64,000 nucleotides of DNA from Morganella sibonii (GCF_040560245.1 NZ_JAKMWP010000001.1), one strand, 5' to 3'; positions 16,785-26,229 are shown, numbered from the stretch's first letter. Program-made: numbers and translations. Notes: generated from the sequence alone by a model not told the origin.

Positions 16785-17072
16785 TTACCGGTTTCTCAGT
16801 TTTTCTTTGTGTTTGGACAGCTGGCGGCCGAGTCTTTCTGCCATCTCATCAATTGCCGCGTACATATCCTCTTTTTCCGCTGAGGCGTGAAGATCCGCAC
16901 CATTTACCTGAGCCGTTGCCTCCGCAATTTTACTGACTTTCTCAACCTTAAGGATCACCTGAACGCTGTTGATTTTATCGAAATACTGCTCCAGTTTTTT
17001 ACACCTGGCTGTCACAGTCTCACGTAAAGCATCTGTAATTTCAACGTTGTGGCCGGTAATTTGTAATTCCAT
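16785..17072 (-). CDS. hpf: Ribosome hibernation promoting factor HPF (short)
   Basis: Short HPF binds the 30S decoding region in stationary phase and with RMF helps form inactive 100S ribosomes. The 95-residue product has E. coli's length and the conserved ITGHNVEIT, KLEQYFDKI and HASAEKEDMYAAID blocks. ATG 17072 follows GAGAAGGAAG with good spacing. It lies 23 bases after rpoN. Confidence 0.97.
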   Translation of the reverse strand: MELQITGHNVEITDALRETVTARCKKLEQYFDKINSVQVILKVEKVSKIAEATAQVNGADLHASAEKEDMYAAIDEMAERLGRQLSKHKEKLRNR

Positions 17073-17095
17073 AGTGTCTTCCTTCTCAATGTGTA

Positions 17096-18532
17096 TCAAA
17101 TCAGCTGTTTACGCTGATTTGAGGGCGGGATGGATAACGACTCGCGATATTTTGCGACAGTGCGTCTGGCTACCTGAATGCCCTGTTCGGCAAGCATGTC
17201 GGTCAGTTTACTGTCGCTGAGCGGTTTCGCCGGATTCTCGGCGGCAACCAGTTTTTTCACCAGTGCACGGATAGCGGTAGAGGACGCTTCGCCCCCGCTG
17301 TCGGTACTGACGTGGCTGGAGAAAAAGTACTTCAGTTCAAAGATCCCCCGCGGACTGTGCAGGAATTTCTGCGTCGTAACACGGGAAATCGTTGATTCAT
17401 GCATCTCAACCCGCAGTGCGATATCAGCCAGCACCATGGGCTTCATATATTCTTCGCCCTGTTCAAAGAAGGCCTGCTGTTCTTCCACAATACAGGTCGC
17501 GACTCTGAGCAGCGTATCGTTCCGGCTTTCCAGACTTTTAATGAGCCACTTTGCTTCCTGCAAATTATTGCGGATAAACTGACTGTCGCTCTCACTGCGG
17601 GTCCGCGATCCCATCGCGGCATAGTGATTATTGACCCGCAGGCGGGGAATGCTGTCGGAATTCAGTTCCACTGTCCAGCGTTCGCCGTGTTTTCTCACGA
17701 GGACGTCAGGAATAACATACTCTGATTCTCCGGTGTTGACTACCAGGCCCGGACGCGGTTCCAGCGACTGAATCAGATCAATGGCAGATTTCAGTGCCTC
17801 TTCTTTCAGTTTTGTTACCCGTCCCAGCGTACGGAAATCCCGGTTCCCCAACAATGCCAGATGCTGATCGGCGATAGCAAGGGCTTCTTTCAGACTAGGG
17901 GTTTCCGGCGGCAGAATTTTCAGCTGCACCATCAGACATTCCCGCAGGTCACGGGCGCCCACACCCACCGGATCAAAACGCTGAATACGCTTGAGTACCG
18001 CTTCGACATCTTCGGTGGTGACTTCATCGTCACCGATACTGAGACGGATATCATCAATGGAAACGGTCAGATAGCCTGTTTCATCAATCGCATCAATGAT
18101 TGAGAAGGCAATCGCGGCATCGGTTTCAGTAAAGGGGGTGAGGCGGGCCTGCCAGATCAGATAATCCTGTAAGGTTTCAGTGGTTTCGCCCTGATAGAGC
18201 GGCAGTTCATCGTCGCCGTAATCATTGCCGGTACCGGACGGCGTACCGGCGGTGTAGATTTCTTCCCACTGCGCATCCAGCGGCAGATCATCCGGCATGG
18301 CGGTCTGTTCTAGAGCTTCGGCGCTGTCCATCTCTTTCTGTGTTTCAGATTCAGCAGGTGTGTCAATTTCCTGATGGTTATCATCAAGTTCCAGCAACGG
18401 ATTAGATTCCAGCGCTTCGCGGATCTCCTGCTGGAGTTCCAGCGTGGAAAGCTGCAACAAACGGATAGCCTGCTGAAGTTGTGGCGTCATCGCCAGTTGC
18501 TGGCTGAGTTTAAGCTGCAGACTCTGCTTCAT
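17096..18532 (-). CDS. rpoN: RNA polymerase sigma-54 factor RpoN
   Basis: Sigma-54 directs RNA polymerase to -24/-12 promoters and needs an AAA+ activator. The 478-residue product has the Gln/Leu-rich activator-responsive N-terminus (MKQSLQLKLSQQLAMTPQLQQ), an acidic linker (about 46-110), the core-binding and helix-turn-helix regions, and the RpoN box ARRTVAKYRESL near the C-terminus. I chose ATG 18532 by homology; an in-frame GTG at 18541 would add three residues and lies almost on top of AAGGAG. Confidence 0.97.
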   Translation of the reverse strand: MKQSLQLKLSQQLAMTPQLQQAIRLLQLSTLELQQEIREALESNPLLELDDNHQEIDTPAESETQKEMDSAEALEQTAMPDDLPLDAQWEEIYTAGTPSGTGNDYGDDELPLYQGETTETLQDYLIWQARLTPFTETDAAIAFSIIDAIDETGYLTVSIDDIRLSIGDDEVTTEDVEAVLKRIQRFDPVGVGARDLRECLMVQLKILPPETPSLKEALAIADQHLALLGNRDFRTLGRVTKLKEEALKSAIDLIQSLEPRPGLVVNTGESEYVIPDVLVRKHGERWTVELNSDSIPRLRVNNHYAAMGSRTRSESDSQFIRNNLQEAKWLIKSLESRNDTLLRVATCIVEEQQAFFEQGEEYMKPMVLADIALRVEMHESTISRVTTQKFLHSPRGIFELKYFFSSHVSTDSGGEASSTAIRALVKKLVAAENPAKPLSDSKLTDMLAEQGIQVARRTVAKYRESLSIPPSNQRKQLI

Positions 18533-18556
18533 TACGGACACGGGCTCCTTACGGCT

Positions 18557-19282
18557 TTACAGGCGGAAACCTTCGCCTAAATAAACACGTTTAACCTGCT
18601 CATTATTCAGAATGGATTCCGGGCTGCCGTGGGCAATCATATGGCCCTGGCTGACAATATAAGCCCGTTCACAGACATCCAGTGTTTCGCGGACGTTGTG
18701 GTCAGTGATCAGGACGCCGAGCCCGTAATCACGGAGGTGCTGAATAATCTTTTTAATATCAATAACGGAAATCGGGTCAACACCGGCAAACGGTTCATCC
18801 AGCAGGATGAATTTCGGGTTGGCGGCCAGCGCGCGGGCAATTTCCACACGGCGGCGTTCCCCGCCGGACAGTGACTGGCCCAGGTTATCGCGCAGATGAC
18901 TGATATGGAACTCTTCCATCAGCTCTTCCGCCCGCTCCCGGCGTTCGTCATTGTTCAGATCTTTGCGGATTTCAAGCACCGCCATCAGGTTCTGCCATAC
19001 CGTCAGACGACGGAAAATGGAGGCTTCCTGCGGCAGATAGCCAATCCCCTTGCGGGCACGTTCGTGCAGCGGCAGCAGAGAAATATCTTCATCATCAATG
19101 CTGATCGCACCGGCATCACGGGGAACAATACCCACCACCATATAGAAGGTCGTGGTTTTCCCGGCACCGTTCGGACCGAGCAGCCCGACGATTTCGCCGG
19201 AGCTGACTTCAAGCGTCACATCTTCGACGACTTTGCGGCCTTTGTAGGCTTTGGCTAATTTGCTTGCAATTAATTTTGCCAT
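18557..19282 (-). CDS. lptB: LPS export ABC ATPase LptB
   Basis: LptB is the cytoplasmic ATPase of LptB2FGC, which extracts LPS from the inner membrane. The 241-residue product has Walker A GPNGAGKTT, signature LSGGERRRVEIARAL, Walker B FILLDEPFAGVDP and the H-loop ITDHNVRET. It follows lptA by six bases. LptF and LptG are not in this window, as expected, since they are encoded elsewhere in enterobacteria. Confidence 0.98.
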   Translation of the reverse strand: MAKLIASKLAKAYKGRKVVEDVTLEVSSGEIVGLLGPNGAGKTTTFYMVVGIVPRDAGAISIDDEDISLLPLHERARKGIGYLPQEASIFRRLTVWQNLMAVLEIRKDLNNDERRERAEELMEEFHISHLRDNLGQSLSGGERRRVEIARALAANPKFILLDEPFAGVDPISVIDIKKIIQHLRDYGLGVLITDHNVRETLDVCERAYIVSQGHMIAHGSPESILNNEQVKRVYLGEGFRL

Positions 19283-19288
19283 AAATCG

Positions 19289-19825
19289 TTACTTACCTTT
19301 CTGGCCGGTTGCCGCCGGGCCTTTTTCCTGAATCTGTGACGGCAGCAGTACGGTAGTCACCTGTTTGCCTTTGTCACTGAATGCCTGCATCTGCTGTGTC
19401 GGCACCACATAGGTAATCTTGTCACCGGTGATATTGCTGTCCAGCTGTTCCAGATAGGCATTACCGGTCAGCGTGACCAGTTCATTCGCCATTTCATAAC
19501 GCAGTTTGCTGCCGCGTCCTTTGATTGGCTTGCCGTTATCCTGCATCTGGTAGAAGGTCACCGGATTACCGAATGCTTCGATCACCATTTTGCCGGAATC
19601 GCCGCCCGGACGGGTGACAACCACTTTGTCAGCGCGGACATCAATCGTTCCCTGTTTTACCACAACATTATCCGTAAATGTGGTGATATTTTTTTCTAAA
19701 TCAAGGGCTTGTTTTAATGATGTTACCGTCACCGGCTGCTGTGTATCTTCTTTTAACGCCAAAGCAGGGACACTGACGGCCAAAATGGCCGTTGCAATCA
19801 GAGTATTAAGGATGTTTGCTTTCAT
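19289..19825 (-). CDS. lptA: Periplasmic LPS transport protein LptA
   Basis: LptA forms the beta-jellyroll bridge that carries LPS across the periplasm from LptC to LptD. From ATG 19825 the 178-residue product has a signal peptide of about 23 residues with cleavage after PALA. OstA/LptA features include the GNAYLEQLDSNITGDKITY block. An upstream in-frame ATG at 19837 is possible. The start overlaps the end of lptC by 20 bases, so the two are translationally linked. Confidence 0.95.
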   Translation of the reverse strand: MKANILNTLIATAILAVSVPALALKEDTQQPVTVTSLKQALDLEKNITTFTDNVVVKQGTIDVRADKVVVTRPGGDSGKMVIEAFGNPVTFYQMQDNGKPIKGRGSKLRYEMANELVTLTGNAYLEQLDSNITGDKITYVVPTQQMQAFSDKGKQVTTVLLPSQIQEKGPAATGQKGK

Positions 19826-20387
19826 TTGGGATCTCATAGTAAGTCTGCACATCTTTGATCAGTTCCGCATTACGATTGCGAAAATTACCCCGCATCTGCA
19901 ATCCGACGGAACGCAGTCCTGTTCCCAGAATGGTGACTTTATCGTCAGAACTCACATCCTGGGTTATCAGATTGACTTCGGCGTTATCCGTGGTGATCTG
20001 CCTGAGCTGCGTATCGGTGGTCAGGCTGTCAACCTGCACATCACCATATAAATATAACATTCTGTCATTGGTTAATTTGGCCCGCTTTGAACGAATCGTC
20101 CAGGTGGCGGTTTTATCAGGGTCGTAGGTGGTCAGCACCGGATTAGTAAACCATGTTACTTTTTCCTGAGCAAAGTTCTGCACATCATCAGCATTCAGCT
20201 TATACGTCAGCAGCCCTGTCGGCTCGTAGGCCAGGGTTGAGGACGTTTTAGTTTTATACGTCGGCGTACCGTCTTCCACGATCCTGCCGTCGGTGTCACC
20301 TGAACGGGAAACCGACAGGTTCCAGCCGAGCAGACCGAGGGCGATAAGCGCCAGGATAATGATCAGCCAAAGCTTAAATTTACTCAT
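19806..20387 (-). CDS. lptC: LPS export protein LptC
   Basis: LptC is a bitopic inner-membrane protein: its helix (about 7-26) joins the LptB2FG transporter and its periplasmic jellyroll hands LPS to LptA. The 193-residue product compares with 191 in E. coli and has the conserved VLTTYDPDKTATW, KAKLTNDRMLYLYG and ITTDNAEVNLITQDV blocks. The start at ATG 20387 follows GGGAT; the frame stays open upstream into kdsC but without homology. Confidence 0.96.
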   Translation of the reverse strand: MSKFKLWLIIILALIALGLLGWNLSVSRSGDTDGRIVEDGTPTYKTKTSSTLAYEPTGLLTYKLNADDVQNFAQEKVTWFTNPVLTTYDPDKTATWTIRSKRAKLTNDRMLYLYGDVQVDSLTTDTQLRQITTDNAEVNLITQDVSSDDKVTILGTGLRSVGLQMRGNFRNRNAELIKDVQTYYEIPNESKHP

Positions 20388-20427
20388 GAGATCCCTGATA
20401 AAGCCACTATAACCAATGAAATTCTTT

Positions 20428-20991
20428 TCAGACGGACAGGCCTTTTGCCTCATCCAGCTTATCTTGTGCCAGCAGAATCAGATCGCACAATTCGCGGACC
20501 GCCCCCCGGCCGCCTGCAATTTGTGTAACATAATCCGCTTTGGGTAACAATAACGGGTGGGCATCCGCTACTGCGGCGGATAAACCGACCTCTGCCATAA
20601 CCGGCCAGTCAATCAGATCATCGCCGATATAGGCGACGTCGCCGGGGTGAACTGCCAGTTTATCTAATAGTTCGCGATACGCCAAAAGCTTATCGCTCTG
20701 TCCCTGGTAAAGATGTGTAATTCCGAGTGTATTGGCACGATCTTCCAGTAATTTCGCTTTACGACCGGTAATTATCGCCACCTCAATCCCCGAGGTCAGC
20801 AGGCAGCGGATTCCGTAGCCGTCACGGACATTGAATGCCTTCAGCTCTTCGCCGCTGTTGCCCTGATAAATCAGGCCGTCAGACATCACGCCGTCCACAT
20901 CACAGATAAGAAGCCGTATTTTAGCGGCTTTTTCCATAACTGTTTGCGCTATCGGGCCATAGCAGGTGTCAATGGTGGTAATTTGTGTCAT
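20428..20991 (-). CDS. kdsC: Kdo-8-phosphate phosphatase KdsC
   Basis: KdsC dephosphorylates 3-deoxy-D-manno-octulosonate 8-phosphate to Kdo, the inner-core sugar of LPS. It is a C0-type HAD phosphatase: the 187-residue product has the nucleophile motif DVDGVMSDG with D31 and D33, the AIITGR motif II and GDDLIDWPVM motif IV. It follows kdsD by nine bases. Confidence 0.97.
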   Translation of the reverse strand: MTQITTIDTCYGPIAQTVMEKAAKIRLLICDVDGVMSDGLIYQGNSGEELKAFNVRDGYGIRCLLTSGIEVAIITGRKAKLLEDRANTLGITHLYQGQSDKLLAYRELLDKLAVHPGDVAYIGDDLIDWPVMAEVGLSAAVADAHPLLLPKADYVTQIAGGRGAVRELCDLILLAQDKLDEAKGLSV

Positions 20992-21000
20992 CGTCAGTCC

Positions 21001-22017
21001 TTATACCACCCCGGCCTGGAGCAGATCATGCATATGCAGTACGCCCAGCAGTTTATCACCTTCTGTGACTAATAAAGAGGTGATATGCCGTGACTGCATT
21101 AAATTCAGTGCCTCAACCGCCAGAGTATTGGCTTTGATACGAATTCCGCCCGGCGTCATCACATCGGCAATCTGACAGTTATTGAGATCAGTGCCCGCAT
21201 CGAAAATCCGGCGCAAATCACCGTCGGTGAAGATCCCCTGAATGATCATGTTGTCATCACAGATAACCGTCATTCCCAGTTTTTTACGGGTGATTTCAAC
21301 CAGAGCCTCGCGCAGTGATGCTGTTTTCGGCACGCGCGGAATATCATCACCGGTATTCATCAGGTCAGAAACCAGTAACAGCAGTTTCCGGCCGAGTGCA
21401 CCGCCCGGATGAGAGAGGGCAAAATCTTCTGCGGTAAAACCGCGGGCCTGTAATAACGCGATTGCCAGCGCATCACCCATCACCAGCGTGGCGGTGGTGC
21501 TGGTGGTCGGTGCAAGGCCGAGCGGACAGGCTTCCTGCGGGACTTTAATACACAGATGGATATCCGCCGCTTTCCCCATGGTACTGTCCGGGTTACCGGT
21601 CATGCAGATAAGCGGAATGTTCTGACGTTTGATAACAGGAATAAGTGCCTGAATTTCAGAGGATTCACCGGAGTTTGAAATCGCGATCACCACATCTTTC
21701 TTTGTGACCATTCCCAGGTCGCCGTGTGCGGCTTCCCCCGGATGCACAAAGAAAGACGGGGTGCCGGTGCTGGCAAATGTTGCGGCCATTTTGTGACCGA
21801 TGTGACCGGATTTTCCCATCCCCATAATGATCACTTTGCCTTCACAGCGGAATATCAGCTCACAGGCTTTGTCGAAATCATCATTAATATACTGTTCGAG
21901 TGACGCCAGACCTTCACGTTCAATCCGGAGGACTTGTTTACCTGTTAGTTGAAAATCAGTTCGGGACATCTGTTTGTTCTCACTTTCAGTGTATGTCTGT
22001 GTATTAATGGCTGACAT
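21001..22017 (-). CDS. kdsD: D-arabinose-5-phosphate isomerase KdsD
   Basis: KdsD converts ribulose-5-phosphate to arabinose-5-phosphate, the first committed precursor of Kdo. An SIS sugar-isomerase domain (GMGKSGHIGHKMAATFAST, ISNSGESSE) is followed by two CBS domains. ATG 22017 gives 338 residues and starts three bases after yrbG but lacks a clear Shine-Dalgarno sequence; ATG 21969 gives 322 residues beginning MSRTDFQLTG. E. coli has 328, so the start is unresolved. Confidence 0.96.
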   Translation of the reverse strand: MSAINTQTYTESENKQMSRTDFQLTGKQVLRIEREGLASLEQYINDDFDKACELIFRCEGKVIIMGMGKSGHIGHKMAATFASTGTPSFFVHPGEAAHGDLGMVTKKDVVIAISNSGESSEIQALIPVIKRQNIPLICMTGNPDSTMGKAADIHLCIKVPQEACPLGLAPTTSTTATLVMGDALAIALLQARGFTAEDFALSHPGGALGRKLLLLVSDLMNTGDDIPRVPKTASLREALVEITRKKLGMTVICDDNMIIQGIFTDGDLRRIFDAGTDLNNCQIADVMTPGGIRIKANTLAVEALNLMQSRHITSLLVTEGDKLLGVLHMHDLLQAGVV

Positions 22018-22020
22018 TTA

Positions 22021-22980
22021 TCAGCCGGTAAAAAGACTTATCAGCCAGGCGGTGAATGCACTGAGCAGAATAATGCCTTTCAGCCGGTTCAGCCGCTGGT
22101 TCCGGCCGGCCGCAAAGAAAATAAATAACACACCGGCCGCGATCATGACGGCGAAATCGGTCATAAAACGGTCTGCTGCCATCGGGGAGGCGGCTAACAG
22201 CGCCGGGATACCCGCAACGACAGTGGTATTAAACAGTGTCGCGCCGATAAGATTCCCCAGCGCGATATCTTTTTCACCTTTGATGGCCGCCGCAATCGTG
22301 GTGCAGAGCTCCGGCAGACTGGTGCCGACAGCCAGAATCGTCAGCCCGGTGATACGCCCGCTGATGTCCGCATAGCCGGTGAATGCAGAGGCATTATCAA
22401 TCACAATCCGGACTGCCACCGGCATAATCAGTAATCCGGCGACCAGCCACAATAAAGCAACCGGCAAATTATTTTCCTGCGGCAGTTCATGATTTTGTTC
22501 AGTTGTGAAGCCGTCATACTGATCCCGCCGGGCCATTGCGGCAATTTTTACCACCAGCCAGAGACTGGCCAGTCCCGCGAATACCAGAAATCCGCCCTGG
22601 AGCCGGGTGATACCGCCGGACCAGATAAACAGTCCGAACAGTGCCATCATGGCCAGCATCAGCGGAAGCTCACGGCGCAGCACCGCAGACTGTACACTCA
22701 GCGGGCGGATAAGGGCGGCAAGCCCGGCAATCAGCAGTAAATTGGTAATATTGGAGCCGATAATGGTGCCGAGCGCCAGATCAGGCTGCCCTTCAAGCAC
22801 CGCACCGGCAGAGGTCAGCAGTTCCGGCAGCGATGTACCGGGACCGGCCACCAGAATACCGGTAATAAACGGGGAGATGCCGAGCGCACGGGAAAAAACA
22901 GCCGCACCGTACACAATACGGTCAGACGCATAAACCAGCAGAATCAACCCGGTAAGTAAAAGGATGCTGGTGAGTAACAT
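22021..22980 (-). CDS. yrbG: Calcium/sodium antiporter family protein YrbG
   Basis: YrbG is a CaCA-superfamily cation exchanger with ten or so membrane helices built from two inverted repeats. Each repeat carries the alpha motif: GTSLPELLTS near residue 50 and GTSLPELCTT near residue 220, with paired GNLIGA/GTIIGSN ion-binding segments. The 319-residue product is close to E. coli's 325. Its physiological ion is not certain. It heads the minus-strand kds-lpt cluster, divergent from mlaF. Confidence 0.93.
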   Translation of the reverse strand: MLLTSILLLTGLILLVYASDRIVYGAAVFSRALGISPFITGILVAGPGTSLPELLTSAGAVLEGQPDLALGTIIGSNITNLLLIAGLAALIRPLSVQSAVLRRELPLMLAMMALFGLFIWSGGITRLQGGFLVFAGLASLWLVVKIAAMARRDQYDGFTTEQNHELPQENNLPVALLWLVAGLLIMPVAVRIVIDNASAFTGYADISGRITGLTILAVGTSLPELCTTIAAAIKGEKDIALGNLIGATLFNTTVVAGIPALLAASPMAADRFMTDFAVMIAAGVLFIFFAAGRNQRLNRLKGIILLSAFTAWLISLFTG

Positions 22981-23358
22981 GGCTCTCCTCCGGGCTGCAA
23001 AAACAGTCAGAAATAATGAGGTACGGGAAGTTGGAGGTTATTGTACGGGCTGAGGCGCAAAAGTAAAACAGCTGTGTTAGCTTCATTAAGGCTGCGGGTA
23101 ATATACTGTCGCATGTTCCCGGAATATCCTCAATTTTCTGCCGGTGGTACGTTTTATGCCCGGCGGGGGCGTTAATGTTATATGCTGATATACTGGTGTA
23201 TCGCCATATTTATGCTCTGTTACTCAGAGGGGATAAATAATTCAGACAGCAGCACCCGCATTTAAAGGCGAAAACCGCCGGATTTTTTTATATTATGATG
23301 GGTCAGTCCTGTATGTGTTGTAATAACACGAAAAACATAACGTTAAGGTTGTGAGGTC
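22981..23358. promoter_or_regulatory. Divergent yrbG / mlaF control region
   Basis: These 378 bases hold no convincing gene. Near the mlaF side there is a short G/C stem (GGCG 23267-23270, CGCC 23276-23279) followed by seven T at 23283-23289, which looks like a weak terminator or attenuator. TATTAT at 23291-23296 could be a -10 element. GGCTCTCCTCC next to 22981 supplies the yrbG ribosome-binding site on the minus strand. Confidence 0.4.
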
Positions 23359-24162
23359 ATGAACCGACAGACGGAAAATATTATTGAGATCCGGAACATG
23401 TGCTTCCGGCGCGGTTCGCGCATGCTGTTTAATGATATCAGCCTGGATGTGCCGCGCGGTAAAGTGACCGCGATTATGGGGCCGTCCGGGATCGGGAAAA
23501 CCACGCTGTTACGCCTGATTGGCGGACAGTTGCGGCCGGACAGCGGTGAGATCTGGTTTGACGGTGACAATATCCCGGCACTCTCCCGCAGCAAACTGTA
23601 TCAGTCCCGCCGTAAAATGAGCATGCTGTTTCAGTCCGGTGCGTTGTTTACCGATATGACCGTGTACGACAACGTCGCCTTTCCGCTGCGTGAACATACC
23701 CGGCTGCCGGAATCCCTGATCCGGACAACGGTGATGATGAAGCTGGAAGCGGTTGGTTTACGCGGTGCGGCAAACCTGATGCCGTCGGAACTCTCCGGCG
23801 GGATGGCCCGCCGTGCGGCGCTGGCGCGTGCAATTGCACTGGACCCGGATCTTATCCTGTTTGATGAGCCGTTTGTCGGACAGGACCCGATCACGATGGG
23901 GGTGCTGGTAAAGCTGATTGATGAACTCAATCAGGCGCTGGGTGTGACCTGCATCGTGGTATCTCACGACGTGCCGGAAGTGCTCAGTATTGCGGATAAA
24001 GCCTATATCGTCGCGGAGCAGTCCGTGATTGCGCAGGGAACGGCAGAAGAGTTGCAGAAAAACACCGAACCGCGTGTGCGCCAGTTCCTGGATGGTATCG
24101 CTGACGGACCGGTTCCTTTCCGCTATCCGGCGGGTGACTACCAATCAGATTTATTAGGATAA
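23359..24162 (+). CDS. mlaF: Phospholipid transport ATPase MlaF
   Basis: MlaF is the ATPase of the MlaFEDB inner-membrane complex that exchanges phospholipid with periplasmic MlaC and keeps outer-membrane asymmetry. The 267-residue product has Walker A GPSGIGKTTLL, signature LSGGMARRAALARA, Walker B LILFDEPFVGQDP and H-loop VSHDVPEV. It heads mlaFEDCB, seven bases before mlaE. Confidence 0.97.
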   Translation: MNRQTENIIEIRNMCFRRGSRMLFNDISLDVPRGKVTAIMGPSGIGKTTLLRLIGGQLRPDSGEIWFDGDNIPALSRSKLYQSRRKMSMLFQSGALFTDMTVYDNVAFPLREHTRLPESLIRTTVMMKLEAVGLRGAANLMPSELSGGMARRAALARAIALDPDLILFDEPFVGQDPITMGVLVKLIDELNQALGVTCIVVSHDVPEVLSIADKAYIVAEQSVIAQGTAEELQKNTEPRVRQFLDGIADGPVPFRYPAGDYQSDLLG

Positions 24163-24169
24163 ACGAGAC

Positions 24170-24952
24170 ATGTTGACACAGGTACTTGCTGCTTTGGGAC
24201 GCCGCGCGTTAGCGACATGCGCGTCTTTCGGGCGGTCAGGATATATGCTGTTCCGTGCGCTGTTCGGTAAACCACAGTTTGCCCGGCAGTGGCCGCTGCT
24301 GCGCAAGCAGCTGTACAGCGTCGGTGTGCAGTCCCTGCTGATTATTTCAGTTTCCGGGCTGTTTATCGGGATGGTTCTGGCTTTACAGGGATATCTGGTT
24401 CTGAAAACCTTCAGTGCGGAAGCCAGCCTCGGCATGATGGTGGCGTTGTCGCTGCTGCGTGAACTGGGGCCGGTGGTCACCGCTCTGCTGTTTGCCGGCC
24501 GCGCCGGTTCGGCACTGACGGCGGAAATCGGTCTGATGAAAGCGACCGAGCAGCTATCCAGTCTGGAAATGATGGCGGTCGATCCGCTGCGTCGCGTGGT
24601 TGCACCGCGATTCTGGGCCGGTTTTATCAGTATGCCGTTGTTATCCATGATTTTTGTTGCCGTCGGTATTTTGGGCGGAGTCATGGTCGGGGTGGACTGG
24701 AAAGGGATCGATGAAGGCTTCTACTGGGCATCCATGCAGGGCAATGTGGACTGGCAGAAAGATGTCATGAACTGCATTTACAAGAGTGTGGTTTTCGCCT
24801 TCACCGTTACCTGGATTGCCCTGTACAACGGGTATGACGCTATTCCGACGTCTGAAGGGATTAGTCGGGCAACAACACGCACGGTCGTTCATTCATCGCT
24901 TGCCGTGTTAGGGTTAGATTTTGTGCTTACGGCACTGATGTTCGGGAATTAA
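24170..24952 (+). CDS. mlaE: Phospholipid transport permease MlaE
   Basis: MlaE is the permease subunit (MlaE/DUF140 family) that dimerises under the MlaD ring. The 260-residue product has an amphipathic start, then five or so membrane segments, with the family blocks LREMGPVVTAL-like LLRELGPVVTALLFAGRAGSA and EIGLMKATEQLSSLEMM. It ends LTALMFGN as in E. coli. The next gene starts three bases later. Confidence 0.96.
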   Translation: MLTQVLAALGRRALATCASFGRSGYMLFRALFGKPQFARQWPLLRKQLYSVGVQSLLIISVSGLFIGMVLALQGYLVLKTFSAEASLGMMVALSLLRELGPVVTALLFAGRAGSALTAEIGLMKATEQLSSLEMMAVDPLRRVVAPRFWAGFISMPLLSMIFVAVGILGGVMVGVDWKGIDEGFYWASMQGNVDWQKDVMNCIYKSVVFAFTVTWIALYNGYDAIPTSEGISRATTRTVVHSSLAVLGLDFVLTALMFGN

Positions 24953-24955
24953 ACA

Positions 24956-25480
24956 ATGCAAAGCAAGAAAAATGAAGTTTGGGTCGGGCTTTTCGTCTTA
25001 ATTGCCATTGCGGCGATTATCTTCCTGGCACTGAAAGTAGCGGATATCCGCTCTGTCGGCAGCGAAAAAACCTACCGTGTGTCTGCCACCTTTGATGATA
25101 TCGGCGGCCTCCAGGCCCGTTCACCGGTAAAAATCGGCGGGGTGGTGATAGGGCGTGTTAATGATATCCGTCTGGATAAAAGCTATAAACCGGAAGTAAC
25201 GCTGGATATCTACAGTCAGTATGATCAGATTCCGGACACCAGTTCATTATCAATCCGCACATCCGGTCTGCTGGGTGAGCAGTATCTCGCGCTCAGTAAA
25301 GGGTTTGAGAATACAACTGACCCGGATCTGCCGGTGACGGAAATGCTGAAAGACGGCAGCCGTATTCAGGACACCAAACCGGCAATGGTACTGGAAGATT
25401 TAATCGGTCAGTTCCTGTATAAGAGCGGTGACGGCGAAGGCGAAAAAACGCCGGCCGCGGCACCTGCTGCACAGAACTGA
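24956..25480 (+). CDS. mlaD: Phospholipid transport MCE protein MlaD
   Basis: MlaD forms the hexameric MCE ring on the periplasmic side of MlaFE and binds phospholipid in its central pore. The 174-residue product has one membrane helix at about 9-28, then a single MCE domain (FDDIGGLQARSPVKIGGVVIG) and an Ala/Pro-rich tail. E. coli has 183 residues. Confidence 0.96.
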   Translation: MQSKKNEVWVGLFVLIAIAAIIFLALKVADIRSVGSEKTYRVSATFDDIGGLQARSPVKIGGVVIGRVNDIRLDKSYKPEVTLDIYSQYDQIPDTSSLSIRTSGLLGEQYLALSKGFENTTDPDLPVTEMLKDGSRIQDTKPAMVLEDLIGQFLYKSGDGEGEKTPAAAPAAQN

Positions 25481-25499
25481 TACGAAAAGTAATGTAAAA

Positions 25500-25533
25500 G
25501 CAGATGTTTTTGCCCGCAGGGGCGGACATCCTG
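25500..25533 (+). other. Hairpin in the mlaD-mlaC gap
   Basis: GATGT at 25503-25507 pairs with ACATC at 25526-25530, extended by GCA/TGC with a bulge, and GCCC/GGGC pair inside. The mlaD-mlaC gap is about 119 bases from the chosen mlaC start, much longer than the other gaps in the operon. Confidence 0.4.
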
Positions 25534-25599
25534 CATAATACTGTTTACAGAATGACACCTTCACGGCGGAAAGTGCCGGTGATAAATCAGGAGTTGATT

Positions 25600-26229
25600 A
25601 TGTTTAAGCGTTTACTGATAGCGGCGATGCTGGTGGTGATTGCCCCGTTTGCCGGAGCTGTTGACCAGACGAACCCGTACACACTGATGAATGATGCGGC
25701 GGCAAAAACCTTCAGTCGTCTGAAATCAGAACAGGCACAGATCCGGCAGAATCCGGACTATCTGCGTACCGTGGTTAAAGAAGAATTACTGCCGTATGTG
25801 CAGATAAAATACGCCGGCGCACTGGTATTAGGCTCTTACTACAAAGATGCCACCCCGGCGCAGCGTGATGCGTATTTCAAAGCCTTTGAAGCTTATCTGG
25901 CGCAGGCTTACGGCCAGGCTCTGGCCATGTACACCAACCAGACTTACCAGATTGATCCGGCTCAGCCGCTGGGTGATAAAAATATCGTGGCTATCCGCGT
26001 GACACTGACCGAACCGGCAGGGCGTCCGCCAATCCGTCTGGATTTTCAGTGGCGTAAAAATACCAAAACCGGTAACTGGCAGGCATATGACATGATTGCC
26101 GAAGGCGTGAGTATGATCACTACCAAACAAAATGAGTGGGCATCCATTCTGCGTCAGAAAGGTGTTGATGGTCTGACTGCTGAGCTGGAACGCAGCGCGA
26201 AAACCCCGATTACCCTGGATCAGAAATAA
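25600..26229 (+). CDS. mlaC: Periplasmic phospholipid-binding protein MlaC
   Basis: MlaC shuttles phospholipid between the MlaA-porin complex in the outer membrane and MlaFEDB. The 209-residue product has a Sec signal peptide with likely cleavage after AGA (residue 20), then the Tol-Tol-Ttg2 family fold with NPYTLMNDAA and MIAEGVSMITTKQNEW blocks. ATG 25600 follows CAGGAG by seven bases; the open frame back to 25504 has no homology. Confidence 0.96.
   Translation: MFKRLLIAAMLVVIAPFAGAVDQTNPYTLMNDAAAKTFSRLKSEQAQIRQNPDYLRTVVKEELLPYVQIKYAGALVLGSYYKDATPAQRDAYFKAFEAYLAQAYGQALAMYTNQTYQIDPAQPLGDKNIVAIRVTLTEPAGRPPIRLDFQWRKNTKTGNWQAYDMIAEGVSMITTKQNEWASILRQKGVDGLTAELERSAKTPITLDQK

Noticed and set aside
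23262..23290. Strong terminator or riboswitch upstream of mlaF
   Set aside because: The stem is only four base pairs; it is noted only as a possible weak attenuator.
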